Notes: generated by a model from the letters alone, not told the origin. A stretch of DNA of 64,000 bases from Desulfopila aestuarii DSM 18488 (GCA_945863875.1 CAMBBS010000019.1:19397-83396), one strand, 5' to 3'. Shown: positions 35,149 through 45,391, counted from the stretch's first letter. Made by a program: numbers and translations.

Positions 35149-35742
35149 CTACTTCAGGCCATTGAGGAGATTCATGGCTTTGGCGGGCCCCCCCTGCAGG
35201 AAGAGACGAATGCCGTTTTCTAAACTGTCGTATCGAGACTGTAAAATCTCCAACTCACCCGCCGGGAAGCCGCTTAACACGTATTTATCAACGGGAAAAT
35301 CCGCATGGACTAACCCACTTCCCGGCCTGCCGATGCCTATTTTCAGACGGTAAAACTCCTTCGTTCCCAGCATTTCCACCAAGGATTTTATGCCATTATG
35401 GCCCCCCGCCCCGCCACCTTTGACGAGTTTCACCCGTCCAGGCGCCATATCCAGGTCATCGTGAATCACCAGTAATTGTTCCGGAGCAATCTTGTAAAAA
35501 CGAAAAAATTGCATTACAGCTTTCCCGCTGCGGTTCATAAAAGTTACCGGCTTGACAAGATGGACCTTTTCTTCGTTGACTGCCAGAGAAAGGTACTGGG
35601 CATGCCATTTTTCCTGAAAAATGGCCGAACCCCATCTTCTTGCCAGTTCATCGACTATGAAAAAGCCAACATTATGCCTGGTGGAACAATATTGTTCCCC
35701 GGGATTGCCTAATCCAACAATGATATAATCTTTCTTTTCCAT
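35149..35742 (-). CDS. pth: Peptidyl-tRNA hydrolase
   Basis: 197 residues from the ATG at 35742 (MEKKDYIIVGLGNPG), the usual N-terminus; the open frame runs 45 codons further upstream. It has GLGNPGEQYCSTRHNVGF with the catalytic His, KPVTFMNRSGKAV, VIHDDLDMAPG and GGGAGGHNGIKS. It releases tRNA from peptidyl-tRNA dropped by the ribosome. It follows rplY in the conserved prs-rplY-pth order. The ribosome site is weak. Confidence 0.95.
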   Translation of the reverse strand: MEKKDYIIVGLGNPGEQYCSTRHNVGFFIVDELARRWGSAIFQEKWHAQYLSLAVNEEKVHLVKPVTFMNRSGKAVMQFFRFYKIAPEQLLVIHDDLDMAPGRVKLVKGGGAGGHNGIKSLVEMLGTKEFYRLKIGIGRPGSGLVHADFPVDKYVLSGFPAGELEILQSRYDSLENGIRLFLQGGPAKAMNLLNGLK

Positions 35743-35874
35743 GCGTCGTGCATCGGTAACCCGATTAAACGGGAAATAGGTTGCTGCTCTTTTCATTCCC
35801 CCTTGGGGGGGGGGAGAAGTGCCATGACGAAATTTTTCACAGAAATTAAGCAAAATCCTCGAGGCATTAAATAG

Positions 35875-35912
35875 CAAGAGGTCCGGAAAAAATATATTTT
35901 CCAGACCTCTTA
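35875..35912. terminator. Long stem-loop between rplY and pth
   Basis: AAGAGGTCCGGAAAA and TTTTCCAGACCTCTT pair over 15 positions with one mismatch around a short AT loop. No T run follows on either strand, so it could be a partial terminator or processing site within the rplY-pth transcript. Confidence 0.5.
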
Positions 35913-35981
35913 GAAACTTCGCTATGAAACCGTGCCCCGAGCAAGGATCGGCCGGGACCGGCTACCGCTTTTCCCGGGGAC

Positions 35982-36599
35982 TTATTTTTTTGACTTTTTC
36001 ACATCTTTGCCAGCTTTGCCAACCGGTTCTTCAACTTTTTCACCGCCAGGCTTGATAATAGATACAGCCACCGTGTCAGGATCGGTCAACATTTTTACGT
36101 TCTCAGGAAGACCGAGGGATGCACATTGCATTTGATCCCCTATGGCCATAGATGCCACATTAACTATACATTCATCAGGAATATCGAGAGGTTTCCCCTG
36201 AAGAACGACCTTGGTGCAACCAACGATCATGTGCCCGCCGAGGTCAACGCCTTTGGCTTTGCCCTGTAAAATGATCGGTACGCTGAAGGCACGTTCCTTC
36301 CCGAGGTCAATTTCACAAAAATCGACATGGATAAGCGTATCGCGGACAGGGTCGGTCTGCACTTCACCAACCATAACGCTCTTGTCCCCGGCACCATCCA
36401 CCTTAAGGGTAACAATGGTATTTTTACGGTAAAATTCGAGCAGCTGGGCCATAAGTGTTTTGGTGTCCAGCTGGAGGTTCTGCGCCTCAGCGCCCCTACC
36501 GTATACCACAGCAGGAGTAATTCCCTGCATACGCAGCTGACGCATGGGCCCCTTACCGGAAGTATTTCTAACAGAAGCGGATATTTCAACCTGAAGCAT
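35982..36599 (-). CDS. rplY: 50S ribosomal protein L25 / general stress protein Ctc
   Basis: 205 residues. It is the long form with the N-terminal 5S-rRNA-binding L25 domain (ISASVRNTSGKGPMRQLRMQGITPAVVYG) and the C-terminal TL5/Ctc beta domain (IVGCTKVVLQGKPLDIPDECIVNVASMAIGD), plus a charged tail. AAAGGAGG lies 5 nt before the ATG. It follows prs by 218 bp and precedes pth. Confidence 0.95.
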   Translation of the reverse strand: MLQVEISASVRNTSGKGPMRQLRMQGITPAVVYGRGAEAQNLQLDTKTLMAQLLEFYRKNTIVTLKVDGAGDKSVMVGEVQTDPVRDTLIHVDFCEIDLGKERAFSVPIILQGKAKGVDLGGHMIVGCTKVVLQGKPLDIPDECIVNVASMAIGDQMQCASLGLPENVKMLTDPDTVAVSIIKPGGEKVEEPVGKAGKDVKKSKK

Positions 36600-36685
36600 T
36601 TTTCCTCCTTTGCCAAACAGTCGTTACTACAGTAATGTACATCGACCGAGCAGAATATGATAAATTTTAAACTTAAAGAGTCTTA

Positions 36686-36714
36686 GAAATGCTTTTCTTT
36701 CAAAAAAGCATTTC
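36686..36714. terminator. Stem-loop between prs and rplY
   Basis: GAAATGCTTTT and AAAAGCATTTC form an 11-bp perfect stem with a 7-nt loop. A/T-rich ends could act as a weak terminator on the plus side; there is no T tail on the minus strand. Confidence 0.4.
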
Positions 36715-36817
36715 AAGCAGATACTTACACCCCCTCGGGCAGACGATAGCCGCCAAGGAGATGCTGCAGATCATCCCGGATACCGGGGTTACAATTCTGG
36801 TTATATTCTATCGTCAG

Positions 36818-37759
36818 CTAAACGAACAATGAACTGACGGAATCTTCATTATGGATTCTGCTTATCGCGTCGGCGAGCAGTTCCGAGACGGAAAGCACCT
36901 TGATCTTACCACACTCTTTTGCCTCCCTTCGCAACGGGATCGAGTTGGTAACAACCAGGGACTTCAAGTCGGAACTTTTCAGCCGCTCAATAGCCGGACC
37001 GGAGAGAACCGGATGTGAGCAGCAGGCATGCACCTCTTTCGCACCATTTTCCAAGAGTGTTTTCGCGCCCGCGCACAAGGTACCGGCCGTATCGACCATA
37101 TCATCCATCAAAATCGCCGTTTTTCCCTTTACATCACCAATGACATGCATTGCTTCGCATTCATTCGGCTTGTCCCGGCGCTTGTCAATGATCGCCAGAC
37201 CGGAATTGAGCCTCTTCGCAAAGGCCCGGGTTCGTTCAACGCCACCGGCATCGGGAGAAACCATAATAACGTTATCGTCAAAAGATTCCTGGATGTATTT
37301 AAGGAGTACCGGAGCAGCATAGAGATGATCGACGGGAATGTTGAAAAATCCACCGATTTGTCCGGCGTGCAGATCCATACAGAGTACTCGCCGTACGCCC
37401 ACCGCCATTAACATTTCCGCCACAACCTTCGCGGTAATCGGCACCCGGGGAGCATTTTTTCTGTCCTGCCGGGCGTAGCCGTAATAGGGCAGTACAGCGG
37501 TAATTCTTCTCGCTGACGCTCTCCTGAGAGCATCGACCATAATGACCAGTTCCATCAGGTTATCGTTCACCGGGGTACAGGTCGGCTGAACGATGAAGAC
37601 ATCAGCGCCGCGCACATTCTCTTTTATCTCGACAAATATCTCCCCATCACTGAATTTTCTTACTTCGGCTTCACTGAGGGGCATTTCCAGATAACCGACA
37701 ATCTCCTCGGCCATCTTTTTATGCGCATTGCCTGAAAAAATCTTTATATCTCGCATCAT
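36818..37759 (-). CDS. prs: Ribose-phosphate pyrophosphokinase
   Basis: 313 residues. It makes PRPP from ribose-5-phosphate and ATP for nucleotide, His and Trp synthesis. It has the PRPP-binding signature [18 protein letters not shown] (about 217), the ATP flexible loop [17 protein letters not shown] (about 96-112) and [13 protein letters not shown]. It lies 41 bp after the 3' end of tRNA-Gln on the same strand, the usual ispE-tRNA-prs order of the group. Confidence 0.96.
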   Translation of the reverse strand: MMRDIKIFSGNAHKKMAEEIVGYLEMPLSEAEVRKFSDGEIFVEIKENVRGADVFIVQPTCTPVNDNLMELVIMVDALRRASARRITAVLPYYGYARQDRKNAPRVPITAKVVAEMLMAVGVRRVLCMDLHAGQIGGFFNIPVDHLYAAPVLLKYIQESFDDNVIMVSPDAGGVERTRAFAKRLNSGLAIIDKRRDKPNECEAMHVIGDVKGKTAILMDDMVDTAGTLCAGAKTLLENGAKEVHACCSHPVLSGPAIERLKSSDLKSLVVTNSIPLRREAKECGKIKVLSVSELLADAISRIHNEDSVSSLFV

Positions 37760-37792
37760 TTTTCGGTGTATTCGGAATAACGTGAAAACCTA

Positions 37793-38758
37793 TTAGTGAT
37801 GGCTGGGGCGGCAGGATTCGAACCTACGGATGCCGGGATCAAAACCCGGTGCCTTACCGCTTGGCGACGCCCCAGTACACGCTCTTGCTAAGAAAACCTT
37901 TTCCCCGTATTCCTGACGCAATCGACCAACAATACGCTTTAAATCAGAACCAGACGGCATTGCCGTGTCTGGAAATACTCCAAAAACCGTCGGCCCGCTG
38001 CCGGTCATCAAAACCTGCGATGCCCCACAAGCCAGCAATGATCTTTTCATTTCTTCTATTTTCGGATAGTGCCCACTGGTGACCGGTTCCAGGTCATTAT
38101 GCATATCCTGTAGAGAAAAAGATGTTCCCTGGGGCTTTTGAAAGCATGACAATTTAGAGTTTTTCGAAAGACTTGTCAATGTTAAATTTTGAAAAACCCA
38201 TGCGGTGGCCACAAAAAAAGACGGATTCACTAAAACAAACGAACAATTACCCACAGAATCCACGGGGTGCATGATATCGCCGATGCCCGTGGCATAGACA
38301 GCACCATCGTCGACGGCGAAAAAGGGGACATCGGCGCCGAGGGGACGTGCCAGTCCAATCAGTTGTTTTTCCGAGAACTCCCGATCGAACAAATCGTTCA
38401 GGCCGCGCAGTACCGTCCCTGCATCGCTGCTTCCTCCGCCAAGGCCCGCCGCAACCGGGATTTTTTTCTGAAGGGTTATCCTTACGCCATACCCTTTGCT
38501 GTTGTTGCTCACCCGAAAAAAGGCCTTCGCCGCTCTGACGGCCAGATTCGTTTCATCCGCCGGGATTGCCGTGTCATCGGTGCCAAACTCTATCCGCTCT
38601 CCGGAACATATTTCCAGTTCGATAAGATCATACAGATCAATCTTCTGCATCCAGGTTTCCAGGTCATGATAGCCGTCGTCACGTCTGCCCAGCACCCTGA
38701 GAAACAGATTGATTTTGGCCGGCGCCTGCAAAAATATTTTCCGGCCTGGCTGAACCAT
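37793..38758 (-). CDS. ispE: 4-diphosphocytidyl-2-C-methyl-D-erythritol kinase, frame reading into tRNA-Gln
   Basis: About 321 codons. IspE phosphorylates CDP-methylerythritol in the MEP isoprenoid pathway. It has APAKINLFLRVLGRRDDGYHDL, the ATP loop KKIPVAAGLGGGSSDAGTVLRGL and MTGSGPTVFG of the GHMP kinases. The last about 30 codons (GASPSGKAPGFDPGIRRFESCRPSHH) are the tRNA-Gln sequence read as protein, because no stop occurs before 37793. So the tRNA is embedded in the frame's end. The ATG at 38758 with AGGG before it is preferred to a TTG at 38779. The upstream DUF1844 gene ends 26 bp away. Confidence 0.92.
   Translation of the reverse strand: MVQPGRKIFLQAPAKINLFLRVLGRRDDGYHDLETWMQKIDLYDLIELEICSGERIEFGTDDTAIPADETNLAVRAAKAFFRVSNNSKGYGVRITLQKKIPVAAGLGGGSSDAGTVLRGLNDLFDREFSEKQLIGLARPLGADVPFFAVDDGAVYATGIGDIMHPVDSVGNCSFVLVNPSFFVATAWVFQNLTLTSLSKNSKLSCFQKPQGTSFSLQDMHNDLEPVTSGHYPKIEEMKRSLLACGASQVLMTGSGPTVFGVFPDTAMPSGSDLKRIVGRLRQEYGEKVFLARACTGASPSGKAPGFDPGIRRFESCRPSHH
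37800..37874 (-). tRNA. tRNA-Gln (anticodon TTG)
   Basis: On the minus strand the 7-bp acceptor stem TGGGGCG / CGCCCCA, D arm, anticodon arm CCGGG-TTTTGAT-CCCGG (anticodon TTG), T arm with GTTCGAATC and an encoded GCCA end fold into a complete cloverleaf of 75 nt. It decodes CAA and CAG. It lies within the 3' end of the ispE reading frame. Confidence 0.97.
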
Positions 38759-38784
38759 TTTCCCTGAGCAGTTTTCCAAAAGAA

Positions 38785-39114
38785 TTACTTCTTAACCGCT
38801 TTGACAAAACGGATTTTGATATCGTAGAGAATGTTTTTCAGCAACTCTTCCTCTTCTTTTGCTAAATTCCCCTTGGTCTTATTCTGCATCAGCGCCAGGG
38901 TATCGATTGCATGTTTGGCAAGATCCAGGTCCAGGATCTTTTTCCCTGTTGTCGGATCGGCAATTTCTCCAAGGTGATAGAGTGCAGAGGTATTCAGAGA
39001 CATGATAAAAGCAGGGAAGGTAACTTCCGGCATAACGCATCTGCCCTGCTTATCGGGCACCTTTCCCTCGCCACATCCACATTCGTTGTTCGTTTTATTC
39101 CCAGCGTCAAGCAT
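38785..39114 (-). CDS. DUF1844 family protein
   Basis: 109 residues. The N-terminus holds a small Cys cluster (NECGCGEGK ... GRCVMP). The DUF1844 core follows: PEVTFPAFIMSLNTSALYHLGEIADPTTGKKILDLDLAKHAIDTLALMQNKTKGNL and a C-terminal helix. The family is common in deltaproteobacteria and has no known function. AGGAG lies 7 nt before the ATG. It lies between serA and ispE on the same strand. Confidence 0.85.
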   Translation of the reverse strand: MLDAGNKTNNECGCGEGKVPDKQGRCVMPEVTFPAFIMSLNTSALYHLGEIADPTTGKKILDLDLAKHAIDTLALMQNKTKGNLAKEEEELLKNILYDIKIRFVKAVKK

Positions 39115-39147
39115 CTCTTTACTCCTCTGCAGACAAATTTTGTTGAT

Positions 39148-40740
39148 TTACACCGAAGTCAGGTCCAGCACCTGCGCTTTAGTAATGTTTTTCAGATCTT
39201 CAACCTTGGCAAGCAACTCTTTTGAGACAATCTCATCGGTACTGAGAAGAATAATATTTTGCTGACTCTCTTCTTCCCGCCCGACCGTCATCCTGGAAAT
39301 GTTCACCCCGGCAATGCCAAGGGTCGTTCCCAGTGCGCCGATAACCCCCGGCACATCGTCATTAAATACCAGCAGCATGTGACCGGATGGCAGCGCTTCT
39401 AGTCGAAAAGAGTTCAAGCGGACGAGACGGGGCTCGTTGCGGCCAAAAACAGTGCCGACAAGAGTATTTTCCCCTTCATTGGTGACCACTTTGATCGACA
39501 GAGTATTGACAAAGTCGTCGGATTGTTGACTCTTTGACTCAACAATGCGAATGCCTCGTTCTTTGGCGATAATCGGCGCATTGACATAATTCACCGCATC
39601 CTTCAGGATGGGGGTAAACAGTCCTTTCAAAAATGCGACGGTAATCGGGCTGGTATTCAGTTCAGCCAGTTCGCCGCTGTATTCAAGATTGACCTCGGCC
39701 ACTCCTCCCTGCGCTATCTGCATGTGCAGGCAACCCAACATTTCCCCAAGCCTCAGATACGGTCCCACCTGGGCCAGGACATCACTGCTGACCGACGGGA
39801 CATTCACCGCGTTCGTCACTGAACCTTTCAGGAGAAAATCAGCCACCTGCTCGGCAATAATGAGCGCCACACTTTCCTGTGCCTCATTGGTCGAGGCGCC
39901 AAGATGCGGCGTACAGACAAAATTATCCAAACCGAGGAGGGGACAATTGTCAAGACTGGTAGGTTCTTTGATAAAAACGTCAAGGGCCGCCCCGGCAATT
40001 TTGTTATTTACCAGGGCTTCATAGAGGGCTTGCTCATCACAGACACCACCTCTGGCACAATCGATAAACATGGCATCGCTCTTCATCATAGCAAAAAACT
40101 TGGTCGACACCAGGTTCCTTGTCTCCTGGGTAAGCGGTACATGCACGGAAATATAGTCGGATCTCCGCGCTAAATCGTCGAGGCTGACCAACTCCACGCC
40201 TATTTTCTCGGCCATCTCCCTGGGCATATGCGGGTCATAGGCGATAGTCTTCATCTTCAACCCCTGCGCCCTGCTGGCGGCAATGCCGCCGATCCGGCCG
40301 ATACCGATGACGCCGAAGGTCTTGCCAGTAACCTCCCTGCCCATGAATTTTTTCTTGTCCCACTTGCCCTCCTTCATGGACATACAGGCCTGCGGAATAT
40401 TACGGGAAAGAGCCATCATCATGGCGATCGCATGTTCCGCGGCGGTCGTTGCGTTGCCGTCCGGAGCATTCATGACGACAATACCTTTTTGGCTGGCTGC
40501 AGGAATATCGACATTATCAAGACCAATTCCGGCACGACCGACAACTTTCAGTTTATGGGCCATTTCCAGCAGGTCAATGGAAACTTTTGTCGCACTGCGG
40601 ATAATCAACCCATCATAATCGCCAATAATTTGTTTTAGTTCTTCCGGCGCAAGTCCCGTGTTGACATCAACGTCCAGACCTGCTTTTCTGAGGACATCCA
40701 CCCCAATCGGGGATAAATTGTCGCTGATCAGTACTTTCAT
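39148..40740 (-). CDS. serA: D-3-phosphoglycerate dehydrogenase, long ACT form
   Basis: 530 residues. It oxidises 3-phosphoglycerate, the first step of serine synthesis. It has the NAD-binding GKTFGVIGIGRIGG (about 145), catalytic Arg/Glu/His set in CARGGVCDEQALYEAL and HLGASTNEAQESVA, an intervening domain and a C-terminal ACT domain (MLLVFNDDVPGVIGALGTTLGIAGVNISRMTVGRE), typical of serine-inhibited SerA. GGAGG lies 11 nt before the ATG. It diverges from gltX. Confidence 0.95.
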   Translation of the reverse strand: MKVLISDNLSPIGVDVLRKAGLDVDVNTGLAPEELKQIIGDYDGLIIRSATKVSIDLLEMAHKLKVVGRAGIGLDNVDIPAASQKGIVVMNAPDGNATTAAEHAIAMMMALSRNIPQACMSMKEGKWDKKKFMGREVTGKTFGVIGIGRIGGIAASRAQGLKMKTIAYDPHMPREMAEKIGVELVSLDDLARRSDYISVHVPLTQETRNLVSTKFFAMMKSDAMFIDCARGGVCDEQALYEALVNNKIAGAALDVFIKEPTSLDNCPLLGLDNFVCTPHLGASTNEAQESVALIIAEQVADFLLKGSVTNAVNVPSVSSDVLAQVGPYLRLGEMLGCLHMQIAQGGVAEVNLEYSGELAELNTSPITVAFLKGLFTPILKDAVNYVNAPIIAKERGIRIVESKSQQSDDFVNTLSIKVVTNEGENTLVGTVFGRNEPRLVRLNSFRLEALPSGHMLLVFNDDVPGVIGALGTTLGIAGVNISRMTVGREEESQQNIILLSTDEIVSKELLAKVEDLKNITKAQVLDLTSV

Positions 40741-41169
40741 TTTCTTGACTTCCTCCCATTAAACCCATGTAGACTCTTCCCGGCCATCCAAGAGGACAAG
40801 CCAGCAAAAAAAAACAGCGCATGCGCACAAGAAAACAGAAGAAACAACAGGCTAACAGGTCTTGGCAACAGGCAAAAAACTATACAAAGTTCCCCAGATG
40901 AGAACAACAAAAAAACTATAGCCCACCTCGCCCACTATCCGTTCTAAAGTGCTTTTCACGCCTCGGAGCAGCACCATGCTATCTTAATAGTATTGAACAT
41001 TGAGCGTGAAAAAGATATATAGCAGCCAGATGTTCTTTTTGGTGGAAAACACTTTTCAATCGATGGTAACGCCGGGGTATATGAAGAAATTGTCTTGCCA
41101 CAGGACGGAGAACATTACAGCTGATAATGTTATTTCCAGCGGAACAAGCTGGTTCAAGGAGTTTTTTAA
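40741..41169. other. 429-bp divergent region between serA and gltX
   Basis: No gene is supported. Long-arm inverted repeats (CTTTTCACGC at 40952 and GCGTGAAAAG at 41004) flank about 42 bp and could fold into a leader structure on the gltX side. Promoters for both genes must lie here; no certain -35/-10 pair stands out. Confidence 0.4.
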
Positions 41170-42648
41170 ATGAGAGAAACACGCTTACGTTTTCCGCCGA
41201 GTCCAACCGGTTATCTGCATATCGGCGGGGCCAGAACGGCACTCTACAATTGGCTCTATGCCAGACAGACCGGCGGTAAACTTATTCTCAGGATTGAGGA
41301 CACCGACACCGGGAGATCCACCGAGGAATCGATCCAGGGGATCATCGAAGGCCTCGAGTGGCTGGGTATCGATTACGATGAAGGTCCTTATTTCCAGACG
41401 GATTTTGAACAGGATCACCTTGCCGCCGCCCGGAAACTTCTAGAAAAAGGCGCCGCCTATAAATGTTTTTGCAGCAAAGAAGAGCTGGAGGCAAAACGTG
41501 AAGCTGCCCTGGCTGCCAAAAAACCGCTGGGCTACGACCGCACCTGCCGAAACCTCTCGCCGACGGAAATCACCGAAAAGGAGGCCGCCGGGATTCCTTC
41601 GGTGCTCCGCTTCAAGGTGCCGGAACGATCCGGCAACCTCGGCTATGACGACAAAATCCTTGGCCGTATCGAATCGAACTATTCTGAGATTGATGATTTT
41701 GTTATCGTCCGATCTAACGGCAAACCACTCTATCTGCTGTGCAATGTCGTCGATGATATCCGCGACCGCATTACGCATATTATCCGCGGCCAGGATCATA
41801 TGACCAACACCCTCAAACAGGTGCTGCTCTACGAGGCGCTCGAGGTGCCGCTGCCGGTTTTTGCGCATATGCCGCTCACTCTTGATACGAAAAAGGCTAA
41901 AATATCCAAACGCAGCCATGGTGAAATAGTCGCCGTGCAGTTTTACCGGGACAGCGGTTTCATTCCCTGGGCCTTTAACAATTTCCTTGCTCTTCTCGGC
42001 TGGTCCGCCGGCAATGATCAGGAATTTTATTCGAAAGAAGAACTCATCAAGGAGTTTTCGCTCGAGCGGATCAATAAATCGAGTGCCATTTTCAACTACA
42101 AGAAAAACGATCCGAAATTCTTTACCGATCCAAAGGCTATTTTCATAAACGAGCATTATCTTCGAACCATGGACATCGCAGAGCTTGGCGAATTGGTCAA
42201 AAATGAACTGAAAAAAGAAGATCTCTGGCATGACGGTTATGACGCGGACAAAAAAGACCGGTATCTGCAGACTGTGGATCTGATTCGCGATCGCTTTCAT
42301 ACCCTGAAGGATTTCACCAGCCTGGGCCGGGCCTACTTCGCCGACGATTTCGCCATCGACGAAAAACCGCTGGCGAAAAATGTACTCAAATTCCCTGAGT
42401 TGCAAAAATGGCTGCCGGAACTTGCCGACAGATATGAAAAACTGGCAGAGTTCAGTCTGGAGGAAACCGAGCGGGTGGCCCGAGAATTGTCCGACGAACT
42501 GGCAATCAAACCGGGCATCATCATCAACGCGATGCGTACCGTGGTCACCGGCCAACTCGCCGGTCCGTCCATGTTTGACATTCTCGTGACGATCGGCAGG
42601 GAAAGGGTCGTGCAAAGACTCCGGGATGTCGGCAAACTTTTTGCGTAA
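41170..42648 (+). CDS. gltX: Glutamyl-tRNA synthetase
   Basis: 492 residues. It is a class Ib synthetase that charges tRNA-Glu. The HIGH motif is HIGG ([22 protein letters not shown]), and the KMSKS motif is KISKRSHG (about 241), with RIEDTDTGR nearby. Its C-terminal anticodon-binding domain is of bacterial type. An AAGGAG precedes the ATG by 8 nt. It lies 35 bp before glnS. Because glnS and tRNA-Gln are both present, this enzyme need not be non-discriminating. Confidence 0.95.
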   Translation: MRETRLRFPPSPTGYLHIGGARTALYNWLYARQTGGKLILRIEDTDTGRSTEESIQGIIEGLEWLGIDYDEGPYFQTDFEQDHLAAARKLLEKGAAYKCFCSKEELEAKREAALAAKKPLGYDRTCRNLSPTEITEKEAAGIPSVLRFKVPERSGNLGYDDKILGRIESNYSEIDDFVIVRSNGKPLYLLCNVVDDIRDRITHIIRGQDHMTNTLKQVLLYEALEVPLPVFAHMPLTLDTKKAKISKRSHGEIVAVQFYRDSGFIPWAFNNFLALLGWSAGNDQEFYSKEELIKEFSLERINKSSAIFNYKKNDPKFFTDPKAIFINEHYLRTMDIAELGELVKNELKKEDLWHDGYDADKKDRYLQTVDLIRDRFHTLKDFTSLGRAYFADDFAIDEKPLAKNVLKFPELQKWLPELADRYEKLAEFSLEETERVARELSDELAIKPGIIINAMRTVVTGQLAGPSMFDILVTIGRERVVQRLRDVGKLFA

Positions 42649-42683
42649 CAGTATACGATCACCTTCACTTCGAGCCGTTAGTT

Positions 42684-44375
42684 ATGGAAATAATAGAAAA
42701 TAAAGAGACAAGACCACTAGACTTCATTCGCCAGATTATCGCCGATGACCTGCAGACCGGCAAACACCAGGGCACGGTAACCAGATTTCCGCCGGAGCCG
42801 AATGGTTTTCTCCATATCGGCCACGCAAAATCAATCTGCCTGAACTTCGGCATCGCCGAAGAAAACCATGGCCGCTGCAATCTCCGCTTTGACGACACCA
42901 ACCCAAGCAAGGAGGATGTGGCGTATGTTGAATCCATCCAGAAGGATGTCCAATGGCTGGGCTTTGACTGGGGGGAAAAGGTCCTTTACGCCTCGGATTA
43001 TTTTCCGCAACTCCATGCCTATGCCGTTGAACTTATCCAGATAGGCAAGGCCTATGTCTGCCAACTCCTCCCCGACGAAATACGGCAATATCGCGGCACC
43101 CTCACTGAACCGGGCAAGGAGAGTCCGTACCGTAATCGCTCGGTAGCGGAAAATCTCCAGCTGTTTGAACAGATGAAGAACGGCGAATTCGAGGAAGGCA
43201 CCCACGTCCTTCGGGCAAAAATTGATATGGCGTCGCCCAACCTGAACATGCGCGACCCGGTCATCTACAGAATCCTCAAGGCCCACCATCATCGCACCGG
43301 CGCCACCTGGAAGATTTACCCGATGTACGATTATACCCATTGTCTTTCCGACATGCTCGAGGGTATCACCCATTCCCTCTGTACCCTGGAATTTCAGGAC
43401 CATCGTCCGCTGTATGACTGGGTTCTCGATACACTGAACACCCCCTGCCATCCACGACAGATCGAGTTCGCCCGGCTCAACCTGACCTACACGGTGATGA
43501 GCAAACGCAAACTCCTGAAAATGGTCGAAGGACGGTACGTCGAGGGCTGGGACGACCCCCGCATGCTGACTATTTCCGGTTTGCGGCGTCGCGGATACAC
43601 GCCTGCCTCGATCCGCAATTTCGCCAGGACCATAGGCATCGGCAAGAGTGAAAGCCGTATCGATATGGGCGTGCTGGAAAACGAGATCCGCAACGACCTC
43701 AACCTCCGCGCGGACCGGCGAATGTGTGTTCTCGACCCGGTAAAGGTGATCATCGACAATTATCCCGAAGGACTGATCGAAGAAATGGTCGGTAAGAACC
43801 ATCCGCAAGACCCGGCAATGGGGGAACGGATGCTGCCGTTTTCGAAAGAGCTCTACATCGAACGAGACGATTTCATGGAAAACCCGTCGAAGAAATACCA
43901 CCGACTGGGACCGGGGCGGGAGGTTCGACTGCGGTACGGCTATCTCATCCAATACGTTTCCCATGTTACCGACGAGACCACGGGAAAGATCACCGAAATC
44001 CACTGCACCTACGATCCCGAGACAAAAAGCGGGTCCGCCCCCGACGGCCGGAAGGTGAAGGGAACTATCCACTGGGTTTCCGCCGAAAAAGGACTTCCGG
44101 TCACCGTTCGACTGTACGACAGGTTGTTCAAGGTTGAAGATCCCGAGGCCGACAAAGCGGTCGATTTTCTCGAGCAGCTCAATCCGATGTCCAGGGTGAT
44201 CATCTCCGGCGCGGTCGCCGAACCAAGCCTCGCTGCACTGCAGCCTGGAGAAACAGTGCAATTTGAACGACAAGGCTACTTTTGTGCCGATCCGCTAGAA
44301 TCGAAGATCGGCAGGCCAGTACTTAACCGAACGGTAACCTTGCGAGATTCCTGGGAGTCCAAAGGACAATTATAA
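42684..44375 (+). CDS. glnS: Glutaminyl-tRNA synthetase
   Basis: 563 residues. HIGH motif [13 protein letters not shown] (about 41), the MSK motif VMSKRKL (about 270) and the C-terminal two-barrel anticodon-binding domain mark GlnRS, which arose from eukaryotes by transfer and is found in gamma- and some deltaproteobacteria. It charges tRNA-Gln directly, avoiding the transamidation route. It follows gltX by 35 bp as an operon and is followed by a hairpin. Confidence 0.96.
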   Translation: MEIIENKETRPLDFIRQIIADDLQTGKHQGTVTRFPPEPNGFLHIGHAKSICLNFGIAEENHGRCNLRFDDTNPSKEDVAYVESIQKDVQWLGFDWGEKVLYASDYFPQLHAYAVELIQIGKAYVCQLLPDEIRQYRGTLTEPGKESPYRNRSVAENLQLFEQMKNGEFEEGTHVLRAKIDMASPNLNMRDPVIYRILKAHHHRTGATWKIYPMYDYTHCLSDMLEGITHSLCTLEFQDHRPLYDWVLDTLNTPCHPRQIEFARLNLTYTVMSKRKLLKMVEGRYVEGWDDPRMLTISGLRRRGYTPASIRNFARTIGIGKSESRIDMGVLENEIRNDLNLRADRRMCVLDPVKVIIDNYPEGLIEEMVGKNHPQDPAMGERMLPFSKELYIERDDFMENPSKKYHRLGPGREVRLRYGYLIQYVSHVTDETTGKITEIHCTYDPETKSGSAPDGRKVKGTIHWVSAEKGLPVTVRLYDRLFKVEDPEADKAVDFLEQLNPMSRVIISGAVAEPSLAALQPGETVQFERQGYFCADPLESKIGRPVLNRTVTLRDSWESKGQL

Positions 44376-44387
44376 TTTTTCCACAGG

Positions 44388-44415
44388 AAGGGGACGGGAG
44401 TCATGGCGTCCCCTT
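44388..44415 (+). terminator. Hairpin after glnS
   Basis: AAGGGGAC and GTCCCCTT form a perfect 8-bp GC-rich stem, 13 bp after the glnS stop. There is no strong T tail (TTGCCG follows), so termination may be partial. Confidence 0.5.
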
Positions 44416-44544
44416 GCCGATCCTAAACCGGCCCGAGGAAGGATTTTTCTCCTTTGCCCGGGCCATGGATTGAACCACCAAGATCACAACGAGCTACAAC
44501 TCTGCTTTTGGTATTGTTTGTATTCGTTATTAAGGGAGCAGAAG

Positions 44545-44790
44545 ATGGCACTGATCAATTTACGCCTGATGGCCAAAAACCAGTCTGGAATTATAAAATC
44601 GGTCAAGGTGAGTGGCGAACTTGGCCGAAGAATACGGGAAATGGGCCTGGTCCCCGGGACGGAAATCACCATTCAGGGCCGAGCGCCACTCAATGATCCG
44701 GTTGCTCTTCGAGTGATGGGCGGCACCTTGACCCTGCGCAACAATGAAGCCGATTATATCCTGGTGGAAACAGATACCTCGGCGGAATAG
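44545..44790 (+). CDS. feoA: FeoA-family protein, first copy
   Basis: 81 residues, one SH3-like FeoA domain: GIIKSVKVSGELGRRIREMGLVPGTEITIQGRAPLNDPVALRVMGGTLTLRNNEADYI. The ATG at 44545 is preferred (GGGAG 7 nt before it); the frame opens 25 codons earlier. FeoA proteins support ferrous-iron uptake by the GTP-driven transporter FeoB. It is the first of three FeoA genes ahead of feoB. Confidence 0.92.
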   Translation: MALINLRLMAKNQSGIIKSVKVSGELGRRIREMGLVPGTEITIQGRAPLNDPVALRVMGGTLTLRNNEADYILVETDTSAE

Positions 44791-45079
44791 GCCCCTCTTG
44801 GCTCTTTTTTCCATGCGGTATCGCTCTCTTTCCCTACAAAAGACAGCATGCCCTGCCCTTCTGTCTCCTGGTGTGTTTTTTCGCACAGCCTGCCTGACAT
44901 TATTTTTCCGAACGGAACACTCCTGCCAGTTACCAAAGAATGTATCGGCGATCAGCAAACTCTCTCCGCGAGACCCGCGTGTATTAGTTGCCCCTAATAA
45001 TATTGTTGTCTCTTGAAATATATGTTGACTGCTGTTATTGTTTGGTGTACCTAAAGATGGTAATTAATTGGAGAATACA

Positions 45080-45391
45080 ATGCTTCGTAAACGAGGAAAA
45101 AATAACGGTTGCTGTTTCGCTGACAAAGTCAGAAACTGTTTGAGCCGCGGACGATGCAAGGGTCTGATTGGCCCACTCTCAGAGAGAGCGACGACCGGCA
45201 GGGTAAAGGTGTGCAAGGTGACCGGCGACAGAAAAATCTGTGCTCGGATGGCCTCTATGGGCCTTTATCCGGGAGTCGAGGCAGATGTTATATGTTCCGA
45301 GACGGGGCAACGGTGTCTGCTGAAAGTCAACGGTGGCACCATCAGTCTTGATGCGGATGTGTCGGACAATATTCTCGTAACAAGTTTATAA
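45080..45391 (+). CDS. FeoA-family protein with Cys-rich N-terminus, second copy
   Basis: 103 residues. The C-terminal about 70 residues are FeoA-like (GRVKVCKVTGDRKICARMASMGLYPGVEADVIC ... LLKVNGGTISLDADVSDNILVTSL). The first about 35 residues are basic and Cys-rich (NNGCCFADKVRNCLSRGRCKG), which could bind iron or another metal. GGAG precedes the ATG at 45080 by 6 nt; a TTG 12 bases upstream is less likely. It is more diverged than the flanking FeoA copies. Confidence 0.85.
   Translation: MLRKRGKNNGCCFADKVRNCLSRGRCKGLIGPLSERATTGRVKVCKVTGDRKICARMASMGLYPGVEADVICSETGQRCLLKVNGGTISLDADVSDNILVTSL

Noticed and set aside
37793..37870. C-terminal extension of IspE as a real domain
   Set aside because: The residues are a read-through of tRNA-Gln and match no IspE homologue pattern.
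41440..42615. 391-codon frame antisense to gltX
   Set aside because: No family similarity or start signal; it is the codon shadow of a GC-rich synthetase gene.
42831..44273. 480-codon frame antisense to glnS
   Set aside because: Same reasoning as for gltX; the sense strand encodes a clearly conserved GlnRS.
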